Shown: positions 37,901 to 52,900 of the stretch, in pieces
Layout of the letters: the number at the start of each line of letters is the position of its first letter
Position numbering within the stretch: position 1 is the first letter of the stretch
Assembly (NCBI GenBank): GCA_036768485.1
Contig: JAVLUZ010000142.1
Coordinates: 16,092,407-16,156,406, forward strand
Source: Mermis nigrescens
Taxonomy: Eukaryota > Nematoda > Enoplea > Mermithida > Mermithidae
DNA: 64,000 bases
Direction: 5' to 3'
Notes under the pieces: generated by a model
What the model saw: only the letters and a program-made list of their open reading frames with translations
Database searches by the model: none
What the model was told of the DNA's origin: nothing
Position numbers and translations under genes: made by a program

Positions 37901-40900
37901 TAATACAGGCTCGAACATTGATGCACAGCATGGCCGGTCTGTGGGGTCGGCTAGAGAGCTTCTTTAGCCGAATAGCCTTAAAAACGAATAGCGTAAATAC
38001 TGTCTTAATCCTTAGTTTCTGGTCAAATTCAGGCTTTTTCGCAAAATTTTTTTGATTCTTACCCATTTTTAGCCTTTATTTTTCATCATTTCTATAGAAA
38101 ATATCCAATTGTTTCCATTCTGGGGATCTAGACCTTTTTTGAATTTCAACATACATGTCTGGTCATGATGGCATTTTTCTATTCCTTCTATGATTATACT
38201 TCTATAATAAAGGCCCAAATGATGCTTCTTGACTTGGAGACTTGTTGACTAAGTGTCCATTTTATAAATGAGCTCTATTTCGCCTAAGTCTACCCGAAAC
38301 ACTAATTCGTTTGAAACTAGATCGAATGAGATTTATCAAATAATTATCATCATTTTTCTGATAGGGCACATCATCGTCAATTCCACTTTGCAAATATGAT
38401 GATGGTGCAATGACTTCGTAGTAATGTGGACACAACCAAAGATGTCCACCTATCATGATCGATCTGGAGAGTGGGGCTTAGCCGGTGGGTATCAAAAATT
38501 AGGCTTTTTCGGGCTAAAATGACTTCAAAAAGTGTAAATGCTTAAATAACGTTAAAATTACATTTTTCCAAAGTTTCTTGTCAACTAAATTCAATTCTGA
38601 TCCCCATTTGGCCTTTATTTTGTCTCATTTTCCCCAGAACATTGCCAACTTTTTTCAATTCTGGGGGTTTTAGACCTCCACACCCCCGTGCATGTCTGGT
38701 CATAACATGCAAATTAATTCAAATGATCACATAATAGAATTTTCAGCTATAAATGTTTAAGTAATATGGAAATATTCTTGAAAAACCATTTCAATATTAA
38801 AATCTGCTCCGCAAGCATACTAAATGATTCGGTTTGCAGCACTATCCCTCTGTTTGGTTGACACTTTTTTGATAAATCGTATTTGACGGAAAATGCTCGT
38901 TTAAGGAAATATTCACTGCGCGTAAAGCTGAATAAATTTGTGGCTATGTGTTTATTTATACTTTAATCTTGACACATTCGCGTAAAATTTTACTTAATGG
39001 TTATTTTTGCGATATAATTGAATTTAAATTCGTAAATCGCACTGCTCAAATCATAATTAGTTTGTGGTAAGTAAGCAATCAAGGGAGTATCTTTGCTGAC
39101 GATGCATTCAAAGAAATTAAACGTGAGCAATCAGCCTTTTCAATAAAACTAACTTAAAATGCGCAAATTCATACATGCGCAGCAACAAAATTCTGAGGGG
39201 GTCAGGATCACACATGGGCGTGGGGGGGATGTTTGAGGAGTATGCACCGCCCAGAAGGCCGAACACCTCCTTCCCCAAAAAAATAAAATACCCCCAAAAT
39301 TCAATTTTTGAATTTCGCGATTTTTTGATGCCAGTGGATAGTGCTTGATGCACTCCCAGAATTTTGGTGCTGCCCACCTATGGTCAGGATGGGTCAAATC
39401 ACCAAAAATATTACTAAAAATAGAATTCTGGGGTCTATAATAATCTGCGGGGGATTTTTAAACTTTTTTGGGGGGAAGGTAAAAACCCCCAAACCCTCAC
39501 GCCCATGTGTGCACAGATTATTCTGAAAAGGTGGTTAGAAATATTTTTGACTCTTGGTCGCTTCTTTCTCAGTAACAGATTTGCTTCCCGTATACGTTCT
39601 CATTTTCAGTTATAAATTCGTGTTTTTTTCTAATTTCGTCCATTATGTCATCAATCTGACCGACATTTGCCTGCATCATTGTTTTTGATCGCATAAGCCC
39701 TAAAACTAGCTGCTCAGCATACTCGCCGCAAGATACGAAACTGAAAAAAGTTTTAACAATTTATTTCCTTATTAAATTTGAGTTGCATGCACTACGAATA
39801 CATAACTACTTTTTAAAATTAACGCCCAATCGACGTTATAATCACAAGCGTGTTCTTTTTAGCTTCAAAAACTAGTTCACTTCAAATAACGATTGCAATA
39901 GTCTTTTATAAGAAAGAAGCAAAGTGAATCCCACAAAATGCTGGCATCAGTATGCAAGTTTATCATAAAAAATTGATCGCACGTAATTGGAGCAAGTTTA
40001 CCTGATTTTTGAATCTCAACTTCTTACAAAAGACGAGCATGTACATTGCTGATCAATCGAATCCAGAGATTAAAAAAAATTTTACGATTAAAAACATTTT
40101 TCGCGCTAAATCACAAATTTGTAACAAACAAGTATGTGCATAAGAGCGCAAACATTATTCATTGTATATAAACATTGCCCGGTACATGGTACATGAAAGG
40201 CGTCAGTTTTAATTAGGATCGAAAATGCCGTACACAATCCGAATTAATAAAGACAGGATGTGATGCTGAAATTTTTGTTCAAAAAATAAAATTTTGCGCT
40301 CCGTTGTTTTGTTGTTGTCGTGTATGACTTTGAAGCATGACATGTTTTTTTAACAAAGTTTGCATCACGGTATATCACGCTCTTAATTTTAGGAGAAGGG
40401 CAAAAACTAGCAAAATCTTAATGCGTAATCCATCAATTTTAAAATTCGAAAATGTTCGAGCCTTTCATTCGTAATATAAAAGAAGAAATCAGTTCTGACA
40501 GTCTGATTTTGTGGCTCATGCGTGGGCTTAAAATCTAAGCTCTCTTCGATTAGCTAAAAAGTAAACGAAAAAACATGTACATGCCATTCCAAGTAATTTT
40601 AACTTCATATTCTCATCATTATTAATTAGAGTTTAGAGTTTAGATTTCAAAACAAAGTTAAATCTGTTCTGTCGCACGGCACTTATAGGCGGATTTAAGG
40701 GAGGCACGGAAGTGGGCGGCCGCCCCCTTATTGTCCAGAAATAATTGGCGCGACAAAGAATGGATATATATAATTTGCAATGATTTTTGACACTCAGTGA
40801 TCAAAATTTCTCAAATTTATCCAGCGCTTTGTGCCAGATATTACTTATTACTTTCTTGATGGCCATGCAGTCATATGTTTGCTCAAAGGAATCGGGTTTA

Positions 40901-43900
40901 AAATGATTTCGAAAGCAATTACAGCTTTTTCAGCATAGTTTTCTCCTTTTTTGAAACATAACTTTAGGAAAAAAATTCCGACGTACAAATCACGTCAAAT
41001 GCTACAAATACAGGAGATGAAGCTGTAATTCAAGCTTCTAAACGTTCCCGCTTCAATTTAACAAATTTTCCGACGCTTCGTGCGGGATTTTCGCTAAAAT
41101 TAAAGAACTGAATGACTTTTTCGAGCTAAAAATTTAAAATTTTTGGAAAAAAATGTTGCGCCGAATGCGATTTTGAATGAAAATAGAGAACGCAAAACAT
41201 AGAAAGATTGCTATTTCGCACGTGATGGGCGAATTTTTGGACATATTTACGGCTGCTTTCAGAAAAGCTGGGATATCGTTCCCCTCAGGAAAATGCTAAA
41301 TCTGCCACTGGTTGCACTCATCGTCGTCTCTTGCAGCTCTCATTCTTCATATGCATTCCTGTGCACAACAGCAATATAATGAATTCTTTAAAACATTGCG
41401 TATTGTTAAATAAAGATAAAAAACTTGTCTTGCTAATTTTTAATAAATAGCCATGAAAAAAACGAAAACCTTTGCAAAACTTTGCGCTAAATGGCCGCAG
41501 ATCCCAGGACTTTCGATTTGATAAAAAGCGTTAAAAGGTGACGCAGCGTTGGTCTTTTGAGCCAAAGGGATTAAATCATAATAAGGTCTAATCGGACTTA
41601 GAAAAAGCTATAAATTCGATGAAGGCTAAAAATGTATTTTCAAGAATGCTTGAAATTGAGTCGTAAATATGGATTAAGATAGTTTGTTCGCCATTTTAGT
41701 ATGACAACAGTTTCTGAAGCCGTTTTGGCACAAAAAACGTTTCTGTCAGACTTCCAGGACGGCAATGCTGTGCATCTGAGCTGACAACCCTGCTGTTTGC
41801 AGTGAAAGCTCATTTGATATTCCCTTCAATATAGTCATCGGTGTTGATTTTGTCGCATTGAACCATTTTAATAGAAAAGGATATGATGTTATATCAGCTT
41901 TCTACTACTTTAAGCTTCATTCAGAAAAACTACATTTTGACGTTTCTAGGAGAGGAATTTCAACTCTATAAATGTGCTTAAATTAATTTAATTGAAACTA
42001 AAATAACGTTGAATAGGATATGTCTCTCTTAGTTTCTTTTATTTGATGGCGTGTCACCGTAGTGATCAGAATGGATGGTCTAGGGTAACAGGTGGTTTAA
42101 CAAAAGAACTTGAAAAATTTAGAGCATTATCCATTTAAAATGGCTTCTTGAATTAGCCTAAAAATTGAGATACTATAGAATTATTTATGAAATAGTTTCT
42201 TTTAGATTTGAGCAGTCCTATTTAAAATATACAATTCTTATCAATGTTTTGGTATTTCCGCCTTCTTTTGTTTGCTGCAAAATCATCGTTCTCTCCGGCA
42301 TCGTGAGCCTTGAAAACCTAAATACACATACTATGTGTATTTCAAAGATATATCGCACCTAAATCCATTTTAAATAGAAGGTATCTGATTCCAAATTGCT
42401 GTTGTCTAATTTTCTCCGAATTTTTTTAAAAGGACAAGCCAAAATCGAAACAGTCGCGCCCGGACAGGCAACCCTACCAATTCAGACGCCGGGTCTTTCA
42501 GTCACGGAAACAGCACCTGCAGCTACGACCGAAGCGCCTGTTACAGTCACAGGTGCTGAAGGTATCGGACTACGCATATACGCTGTATATTCTTCAATTT
42601 CACCCCGCCTGAATCTTCTCAATGAATTACGCAAAAAACATAATTACAACAGTCATGTAATTAACTGTAATACAAACGATTGTTATCTGCATTGTTGTCG
42701 AGAATTCGTATATTATTTGGATTATTTAAATGAGTGCGTATGAATAAGGGTATTTTTTAAATTAACAGATTATGTATATTTTTCAATTAATTTTTTTAAA
42801 AATCCACGTAAAATCTTATTCATAAAAAGGTTGATCCGCTAAAAATTGAACCAGGCCACTTTTTATCAATGAATTAAGGTCGAGCTGCTCATAAAAAATG
42901 CACGTCACGTGGAAAACTCTTTGTGAAAATTATTGGTCATATCTACTGTTTTCGCAGAAATCCAATGTTTTTACCTCATAAATAAGGCGTAATAACTGGA
43001 TCAATTAATTAATGATCTTTTCATCTTAATGCTTTTTTCTTTGTTTTCTGCTAAGAATATGCTCCGTCTCTCTTAGTTTACTAATATATAGACTTAACTT
43101 TTCGCATGTCACTGATATTTTTCTTATCACAGTCTTACTTAGTGCCTTAAATAACTGTAGCTTCTTATACCTTCACTTAGTAATAATGCTTAGATAAGTG
43201 TAATTTGTGATCATTTGTATGAACAGTGGGCTCCGTGGCAACGAGTTCTTTCACACAAGAAACTGCTGGTTTATCCGAAGTCCCACACTCTGGCGCGCCA
43301 ACGAGTCAAGAACCACTTACGGTGTCTGGGCCCATTGAAGCTTCAAGTGTACCGATAGGCCCACACGGCGAGGCGTACAGTTCTGCCTTGATTAGCACAG
43401 CTGCCCCAGAAACGCCTCTTCCAACAGGATCATCCGCTAGCCATGCATTTACTGAACAATCTACTGCCGGCGCAGGCTCTTTTCCAGCTGGTGAAGGTTC
43501 AACTATCGTTTCAGAAACTGTTGGACCAACTGCTGTTGCTACTCCAGGCTTGGTTCCAATTTCAGCTAGCATAGCAACTGGTGAAGCAACGTCTGTACAC
43601 CCTTCTTTCGAATCCACTCCATTTTCTGGACTATTAAGTGAGGCAGCAAGTACAACGCACGGAGTAGCAACTGAAGGCCTTAGTGCAATACCAACAATTG
43701 GATTCACAGGCATTCCTGAAACAAGTGGCGCTCTAGCATCGGCGCAACCCACTGGTACAGCTGGCTTAGTTTCCGTATCAGTGCCGGTCGTTGGAACAGA
43801 AGGATATAGTGCTGCTTCAACTACTAGTATTGCATTTGGTGGTATGGCTACCCATTTAGGAACTGAAGCAGCCAGCAGTCCAGCATCTGAACAGCCAGGT

Positions 43901-46900
43901 AGTCTACTTTCAGCGACACCACCCGCAACGATCGTAGAGGGATCAAGCGCTGCTCCAACGATTGCTACTGGTGGCCCGATTTCTCATGCTTTCAGCGAAG
44001 CAACAGGTGGCTTAGAATCCGTACCATCTACTGTAGGTGCAGGTCCAGCCTCAGAACCAGTGAGTGAAATAACTCAGAGCTATGAATCGTCAGTATCCGG
44101 CGAAATCTCTCATCCCGCTTTGACAACAATTGTTGCAGCTTCTGCATCTATTCCCGAAAGTGTCAGTGGTCTAGCAACTGTGCAAGTCAGTGCGACCGAG
44201 CCTTCAGGCTCTGCTCAAACAGGAGCAAGTGAATTTTCTATTTTAGTCACAACGACGCTTTCTTCTGGCCCAGGTCACTTGCCCACAGGTGAAGCGTCAA
44301 CTGGACCTATCATTGAACAATCCAGTCCAGCCAGCGCAACGTCACATGTCGAAGCATCCAACTCAGGTGTAACAGGCGGCGCTGAAACCGCAGCAACGGT
44401 GCAAGCAAGTGAGGCCTCCTCGACATCACCTGCAATTCAAGTCACTGAAACTCCAGCTTTAATCTCCGTACCAGTGAGCTTGGGGACATTCCAAGCAACG
44501 ACAAGCGGTCATATTGTTCCGGAATCATTGGCCTCGGTTGCAGCCTCACCTGTCACTGAACAACTCAATCCATATCTTGTGCCTGTGACTGAATCGCCTA
44601 GTGGTACCGCTCCACCAGTCAGCGAACTTCATAGTCCAGCTTCCACCGTGAGTGCTAGTGCCGCAGTTACAGTAAGCGCGATTGCTACTGGTGAAAGCAG
44701 TGGTACAACAGAAGTTCATAGTAGTATCACGAAAGAGGTCAGTGAGATTCATGGCGGAATATCAGGACAAGCAACTGCTGAATCTAGTGTAACATCAGCT
44801 CCTTCTGAAATTTCAACTGTCGCTCCTGGTTTACTCGGAACGGAAGCGCCGGTGGCGAGTCAAGGGACAAGTACGTAAACTAATGTATTCAGCGTAGTAT
44901 TATCGTAAAAAGTGCATGTTAGTGATATTCTCAAAACTCTTATTCGACTTAGATTTTAGTCGCTCAATTTTTCTAACAAGTCGTATTTATTTTGTAGCAG
45001 TAGGTTAGAATTTTGAGCTTGTTACTGATAAGGCTCTAACAATATAAAGGCAGATCCTTTTTTGAGATCTTAAATTCCTGCATGAATTATCAGATAACAT
45101 AGGGTAAAAACAAAGCTTGCATTATATGAAACACGCAAATTATTCATAATATGAAACCGAAAAAGCTTTAGTCTAATAAGTCAGAATAATTTTTCTGAAA
45201 TATTAGTAGGTATCGCACATGACATGCAACCGAGGCGGATTTAAGGAGGTTCAAAGGGTCGGTCGTATTTTTTGGTTCAAAGTAGCCGGATAACAACAAA
45301 CTGATGTGTACACACTATAATTTTCTAGATTTTTGCTAATTTTTTTCACGTATAATGAGAACTTTTCCATCGCTCTGTGTCGAATTAAGCCTATTATCGG
45401 CTTGTTGGACAGACAACTCATGTTCGGAAAATTTCTAAATTTTCCTAGCATTGTTGTGCTAGACGTATATCCTATTAGGACAGTAGATTTTAATATACGA
45501 GATTAAGGAAAATATGTAGAAATTTAAATAGCATTATCTATTTTATCCTAGAAAACTTTTACAAAAATTTTAACCTATTACAATAAATTCTTTATAATTT
45601 CGTTTTTGGCCTTTAAATTTGTGTGGATAATAAAAGGATCGAGTCTTAATTTTCAAAAGTTTGAAGCCATTTGTTCGCTGAAAAAAATGTTTCCACGCTT
45701 GTTGCTTTACTTATATGCTTGGATGAACTCTTACTGAATTTTTGACCAAAAACCAATTTAATAGTGAAATTCTACGAATGACGTAATTCTCTAAAAAATA
45801 ATGTGCCAGAATGATTCTAAGAGCAGGAAATCATTGCAAAAGGCTGTAAAAAGGCCTTTTTAAAATCTATTTTTGGGTATGTAATTCTTGTTTTATTTGG
45901 AGCACTTGATTATTTAGTGTATCATTCCGCATTAGCTCTAACTGACATTTTTATGTTGAACCGAAAGTATAAAAGTCAAGATACGTAGAGCATAAGATTT
46001 CTAATTTCAAGTGACTTGCGACCAGACATGCACGTGGGGAGGGGTTTTGGGAGTCCTGACCCCCAAAAATTGAAAAATGGAAAATTTTGTGGGGAAAATG
46101 ATGCAAAACGAAGGCCAAAAACGGATGAAAATTGAAAATTTTCTCTAAAAGTGCTTCAAATTGACCGAAACTGTAATAACGTAGTTCTAATGCTATTTTT
46201 GCGCTTATATCAGTTTTTAAGCTCATTTTAGCCTAATCAATTTTTCACCACCCAGTCCAACTGAACCCCCAGATCGGCCATGCTGTGTACCTAAGCTAAC
46301 GACTCGTGTACGTGGGGAGGGGGATAGGGTCTATGTCTTAAAATGGAAAGATGAAAATTTTTTTGGAAAAATACCCCAGAAAAAAGGCCCTGAATTTATG
46401 AAAATCAAAGATTTTCTGCGAAAGTGCTTACAGACATGCACAGTATGGGAATTCTGAGGAAGTTAAAATTTTAAAATGTTTTTTTAGCCCAAAAATGCTG
46501 GTACGCGTCACAAATATGTTCTATCTTTCTAGAGCATAAAACATGGAAAATTTTCGGGAAAAGTTCTTAAAAAAAGTCGAACAAATTGAACAAAATAAAG
46601 TCAAAACATAAGTACTATAGCGCGAAGCGCCGAAAAATCCGAGACTTTTGAGCAAATAGACAGCCAAAAACGCTTAAAAATGCGCCTTTTCTACGAATTT
46701 TTAGAAAATTTTTTGGAAACCTTTTGGAAAAATCTCGAATTCAGGGGGTGAGGGTGAAAAACTTTTATGGGTGGGGGTGAGAATGTTTCTGATGGGGGTG
46801 AAACCACTTATCCCAAACCCCCTTAGATCATATATGGTCATAAACTGTGGATTATCATAGTTTTACACTACTGAGGATTTATAACAATTTTGAGACCGTT

Positions 46901-49900
46901 AAAAAATCATTCCGGTTGACCCATCAGGCCGACGATGCTGTGGATACATGCTCGCGACGTAAAAGGAATAATGTAGCTCAACAACTTTAGTTTCACCGAA
47001 AATAAAAGATTACAATTATAAAATCATATAATTATATCAGCAGTATTGGAGGATAAGCGTAATGTCATTGAAACAGCTGTTTTTCGTTTGCTAGGAATCT
47101 AATCTATCAGATTAAAATGTTGTAATTTTATCAATCAAGTTTTAAAAATCAATTAAAATATCGAACTTGTCATGAATTGCATGCTTCGATATGAAAATAT
47201 TACATTTGATGATAAAAGGAATTATATTTTACTTAAATCATGTTCTCTGCTCTTGTGAAAACAGGCACACATGCCGCGTTTGAAATTTTTAGTTATTCCT
47301 GGATCAACGGTGAGCGTAGGAACGGGACCACTTGAAACCACGTCACATGCCCCGGTATCAGGGGAACCGACAGGTGAGAATAATTCAAGACATTTTAGTT
47401 GCTCTTTTGAGCTGAGACTAAAATATTTATCGGCTCTTGTTCTCATTTAGCTTATCTTATAAACTTAATTTTTTGTAATTTTGTTTAAAAGACCAGTGAC
47501 CAATAATAATGTTTATTCAGTGAAACGACATGAAACGAATCTAAAGATTATTTTCAAAGTCTTTATGATGTAACTGAGTCATTAACTTTCTTATTCTTCT
47601 ATTGATCCATTTCACACAAGTTTAAGTATGAAATATAAGAATTTTTATCGCCAAGCCGACATCAAATGGCACTTTCTTTGAATATTGTTAAAGTCGTGCA
47701 CAGACTTATGCGAATGAAAGTAAAGTTATTTAGATGAACGTTGCAATTAACAGAGACTGTTGTTATTAACGTATGTATGCCATGATTCAAATACTGATAT
47801 ATTTTCATAGAATGCCCAATAAGTCCAAAGGTTGTGCTGCCGGAACTAATGTCACCTGAATGTAGCTATGAGGAACAAAAACCGGATTCGAAAGGTTGCC
47901 CGTTGCCTCCGAAGGTTACTTGCACTGGTGTAAAGAAAGGTATCTACATAAAACAATGATATTTTATTTTCAAAATTTTGTTCAACATGTTGCTGTAAAT
48001 TTATGAAAAGCTCCACGGAACGATGACTCCCTGTAATAGCTACAAAACGACTTTCTCAATTTTCCATCATCTATTTTATTAGATCAACACAGATCACAAC
48101 AATTGGATCTGTATCTAATTCATTGCTTTGATTCTCCTCAAACTTTAAATAATGAAATCAGAACGTTCGAAAAATTATGAACTTGCTCATGCCCATATTT
48201 TTCTTTAGTAAATTTTAAATAGTGACTTAAGAATTTAGATAATAGTATGTAGGTCTATGTACGGTAACGTCCCGGGTGACCGACGGTCCCGGGTGACCGA
48301 TAATCCTTGGTGACCGACAGTCCCGGGTCACCGACAAATAGTATAAAAATAGATCTGTCAATCAAAAAATTTGCGAGTGACCGACAGTACCTACTGGCCG
48401 ACTGTTCCGAGTGGCCGACAGTCCCGGGTGGCCGACTGTGTCGGGTGGCCGACAGTCCCGGGTGGCCGACTGTACCGGGTGGCCGACAGTCCCGAGTGGA
48501 CGACTGAACCGAGTGGCCGAAAGTCCCGGGTGGCCGACACTGTACCGGGTGATCGATAAATGGCATAAAAATTCCCAAATGACCCGGTTGTACTATTACA
48601 ATGAACATATGTACGTACGTATGTATGTATGCACGTACATTTTTCAAAATCGAAACACGTAATTTTTTCATTGTCTTAGAATAGGAATAAAGTTTTCACT
48701 TGCATAAATGTGAATATAAACTTATTATATGTACATATTGTATATAAATTTATTAATTTGTACATATTTAATATAAACTATCAAAACTAAAAATTTTGTA
48801 TCAAAGATTCATTTTTGTCCAGTAATCGTTAAGATCTTGAATTACTTATATTCCTGTGCGCGTTAAATTCGGCCTACAGCGTAGTTTCCCATGCGCAATG
48901 GAATGCATAAACAATGAATCGCGTTTAGGCACCTTCAGAATCAAAAATTCTAGAAATAAAACCACATTTGTATTTTGAGTCGGGCGGATAGTTAATCACT
49001 GTTTTTGTCAAAATAAACATTTTTAAGTGGAGCGTATAGAGTGCTCAGTAGTTTCGCATGAAAAATGGAAGGCGATTTTGCTATGAACTCATATGAGCAA
49101 TGTTATTGCATTGATAAAACTATTTATGTGCATAAATAGGTACCTACTTGAAAAAGCAATAATTCCGAAATCATTAGTCAGTTAGGAAATTTTATGACAA
49201 ACCTATTATTATACCACTTGTCGGTCAGGTCATCCGAGACTGTCGGCCAACCAGTACAGTCGGTCACCCGGGACTGTCGGCCACCCGGGACTGTCGGCCA
49301 CCCGGTACAGTCGGCCACCCGGAACTGTCGGCCACCTGGTACAGTCGGCCACTCGGGACTGTCGGCCACACAGTATAGCCGGCCACCCGGGACTGTCTGC
49401 CAGACGGGAATTTTTTGATTGACAGATCTATTTTTAAAACCATTTGTCGGTTACCCGGGACACAATCCTGTGTACAGTGCCGCTCAAAAGTTTAAGGCCA
49501 CCCACGATTTCAACGCAGTGTCTGTTCTAATCGTAAATGCTTAACTGATTAGTGTTCAAGAGTTTCAAAATTGAACAAAACCATAAATAACAAGTATCAT
49601 CAATTAACAGTCAACAAAAAAGAATCGAATAAAAGGAAATCCGATAGCCTTTAGCTTGAATTAATGTTTGTATACAAAGTGTTAACGAATTGATCAATTT
49701 GACGCATTTTTCTTTGGGATTGAACCACAGATTTCCTTCATTTTTTCAATCATATTTGCTCGTAAAATGCACTTGGGAATTATTGTATCTGAAGTCTCTG
49801 TTTCATAATTCGCCAAATATTTTTAATTGGCTTGAGTTCCTGGGACTGTAGGGGTCAGAATAATGAAGGCAATCCCTTCCCCACAAAATATGCTACAGAG

Positions 49901-52900
49901 GTTTTTGCTTTGTGTTTTGGATCATCACCATTGTGGAAAAAATGTCTTGAATGTTTTTCCTGAGGCAGTCACCAAAGAAGGAACTAAGCGCTCCTTAATT
50001 GAGCAAATATATGAAGTGGTTGGAAATTTTGGGTTGGAAGGAAATAAATCTAAATCACAGCATCATGGCTCAAAATGGACTCCAGACCAAAGCACTGCAT
50101 TCTCTTCTGTGTTTAACGCTTCCGGCCATGCATTTGACATTTTATTTTTTGTCTGAACGTCTGCGGACAAAACCTCTTAATTTCAAAGTAAAATAATCAA
50201 ATATCACTCCCCAAGAAAAAGAAACCTTTGAACAATCGAGAAAAGTCCAAGGAACAAAATTTCGAGCAAAATCAATACGTTTTTTCTATTAAACTCGATC
50301 GCAAAAAGGCTTTTTATGACGATCCAATTATATGGCAAATATACCGACCAATTGTCTGCCTCAAAATCAATGGTCCACAATCAACAGACAATTCACCCTG
50401 CATGCCAGGAGCGGTCAGACTACAATTTTTAAAGAAGTTCGCTTTAGACCACATAGTTCTTTAGTGGCCTAATTTAGAGGACCGCCCCGGGTCGAGGAAG
50501 ATCAGTAAAGGAATCGAACTGTTTTTGTTTCTTATGTTTGTTTTGTATGACACATTAACTTATATTGAAACATCCGGGTATCACTCTTTGGAATAGTTTA
50601 GTATCCTTAAACATAGACGCGATTTTTGATCAAAAGACTAGCAAAATGGAGCGGAATTAACCTATAATAAATCAGCTAGTAGTTTATAAAATCAAAAATG
50701 ATTAAATTTTTTAAAATCAGCAGAAAAAACTAATCTAGAAACTTTTTCAAAGTGAAATTTAGGCCTTTTAATTTCACACTTGAAAGCGATTTGAAAACTC
50801 AATGGATTTTGGACTAATCAATCAGAGTGGCCTTAAACTTTTGAGCGGCACTGTACATAATACTCAGCTGTTAGAATTTTGACACGAGTCGCCCATAAAA
50901 CAGCTTAAAGATTCTTGCGTGTTTAAGACTGTCCTGTCATTTACTTGCCTATTTTGAAACCCGGTTGCCATTTTGGGCCTAGTAAAAATGACTCGGCAGG
51001 TTGCCCGTTACCGCCGGAAATTCGCTGCGATCAGGTAGAAGGTAAGTAGCTTGATTTATGGTATCTGCTTTTTTGTGATTAAGTCGACAACTAAACTTCA
51101 AATTAATACTAAATAGCTGAAAGTCCACATGCGCTTTTCGTTTTTTTCTTCGTATTAGTTCGTTTGAATGCTTGTAGGTCGATTGATTTTTATGTTATCA
51201 ATATAATGTAAGGATTTCTTCTCAGCAAAGGCATTCAATCGTATTGTACTGCAATCGTTACGACCTAGAATCGAATTTAATTTCGGAAGCTTCAAATTTA
51301 TTAAAATTCATTTCAGACGATAATAACTTGGGATTTTAGCAGAGTGATGCCAAAACAAGATCTTTAGCTTTTCAGCTTTTTAATTGATTGTCAATTGATT
51401 GTCAGCACTAGTAAAAATACTTAGAAGTCTATCGGTAACATTAGGAAAATTTTTCTGAAACGATGTAAGTGGGACTAAAAGAATCAATAGTAAAAACGAT
51501 TAATCACGTACATAATTATTTTCATCAGGCAAATCATCGTTTTTTTTTAAACTTTAGCAAGCACAGTTCATATTTTGTAGATTTTGTATTATCCATATAC
51601 ACAAGTGTCAAAAAATACCGAAATATTCATAGGCTAAAGACGATTTGGGGGAGGGGCATGCAAAAGTTTAGTCCACGTTAAAGTATATACTACTGTTCGG
51701 CGACGCTCAGTGAGAACAATAGCGAGGTCGGCCAGAGGTCGACGCATATCATAAAAGAATTATAGGAAACTGGGTCGCGCTTTAGCTATTCGGACGCATT
51801 TAACATTTGAATAAAGCAATGAATTCTTAAAATCATCAAATTTGAATGTTACCTTCAAATTGAGCACAAGTTTTTACAGCAAGATGATACAAAATTTGGT
51901 CAAAAGATATAAAGTTTATTAAAAATCACTTTTTATTCACATACGTAACTTGAATTTTACACTTTTTATCTTTTCTTTTAAGTTTTCTGGGCGAAAATCT
52001 ATCCCACCTTGCCGTAAACATTCATTTTTGTTATAGCAGGACCTTTTGTCTCAAGATAACAAAAACGATATAAAATATTCTGGCGAAATAATCTGTCAGA
52101 AATTTTTGATAGCGATTCCTAATACAGGTAGATAGTTGCACAATTTTGATCAATTACTTCTTCCAAGTTAAACTGTTTACTTCATGAATCGCGTTAAGCT
52201 AATTCATATATGTATGCATTGAAGAAATATGATTTTTGAAGATTAGACATTTGACGGATTTTCAAAGTAGTCTAGATGGAGAACAATCTATAAAAGATGT
52301 ACATTACATACGTGAATAAAAAGTGATTTTCAAACTTCATATTTTTTGACAGTTTTTTGTATCATCTTGCTGTAAAAATTGTGCTCAATTTGAAAGTAAC
52401 ATTTAAATTTGATGATGTTGTGAATTCATTGTTTTATTTAAATGTTAAATGCGTCCGAATCGCTAAAGCGCGACCCAGTTTCCTTTTATTCTTTTATGAT
52501 ATGCGTCGACCTTCGGCCGACCTCACTGAGCGTCGCCAAACAATGGTATATGCCTTACCGTGGACTCCCAAAATCGTCTTTTGCCTAGTCATATTCCCAA
52601 TATATATTGTATTGCTTTGTTTTACTGAGAGTAATAAACTCTATGGACACAAAAAGCTAGATGAAGACGAGCCATGTTCTCAGATACATACTAAATTAAG
52701 AAAATCTACTGCAGATTGAAGATATGTGTAGTTTGATAATTTTTACTTTTATAATTTATCAGGATATTATGAAAGAAATTTTCACTTTCTCGAAAATTTA
52801 GGAAGTGCACAATTCTGGCTTTTTTAGAATTCTTGCGATTCATCATAGTAACGTTTAACATGCTGTATGTTTTTTTCAAAAGCAGCATATTCGCTTTGCT

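Larger units (their letters stand above)
35164..42432 (+). other. Rest of intron 1 (7.5 kb in all) with several MITEs
   Basis: No exon with correct phase and mucin-like or Cys-rich content was found here, though a small one could be missed. Elements at 35686, 37924, 38462, 39170 and 40684 are listed separately. Confidence 0.5.
47940..50927 (+). other. Intron 5, carrying two transposable elements
   Basis: Holds the 17-bp-repeat foldback element (48269-49461) and, 13 bases later, a Tc1/mariner element (49475-50853). The rest is AT-rich. Confidence 0.6.

Noticed and set aside
43306..43752. Minus-strand open frame of 148 codons
   Set aside because: Shadow of exon 3.
48255..49418. Repetitive proteins such as VADSPGWPTVPGGR and CRPPGTVGHP
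   Set aside because: The 17-bp unit is open in several frames on both strands because it is repetitive; the arrays are arms of a foldback element within intron 5.
48269..49461. CRISPR-like repeat arrays
   Set aside because: Direct 17-bp units have no unique spacers and the host is a eukaryote.
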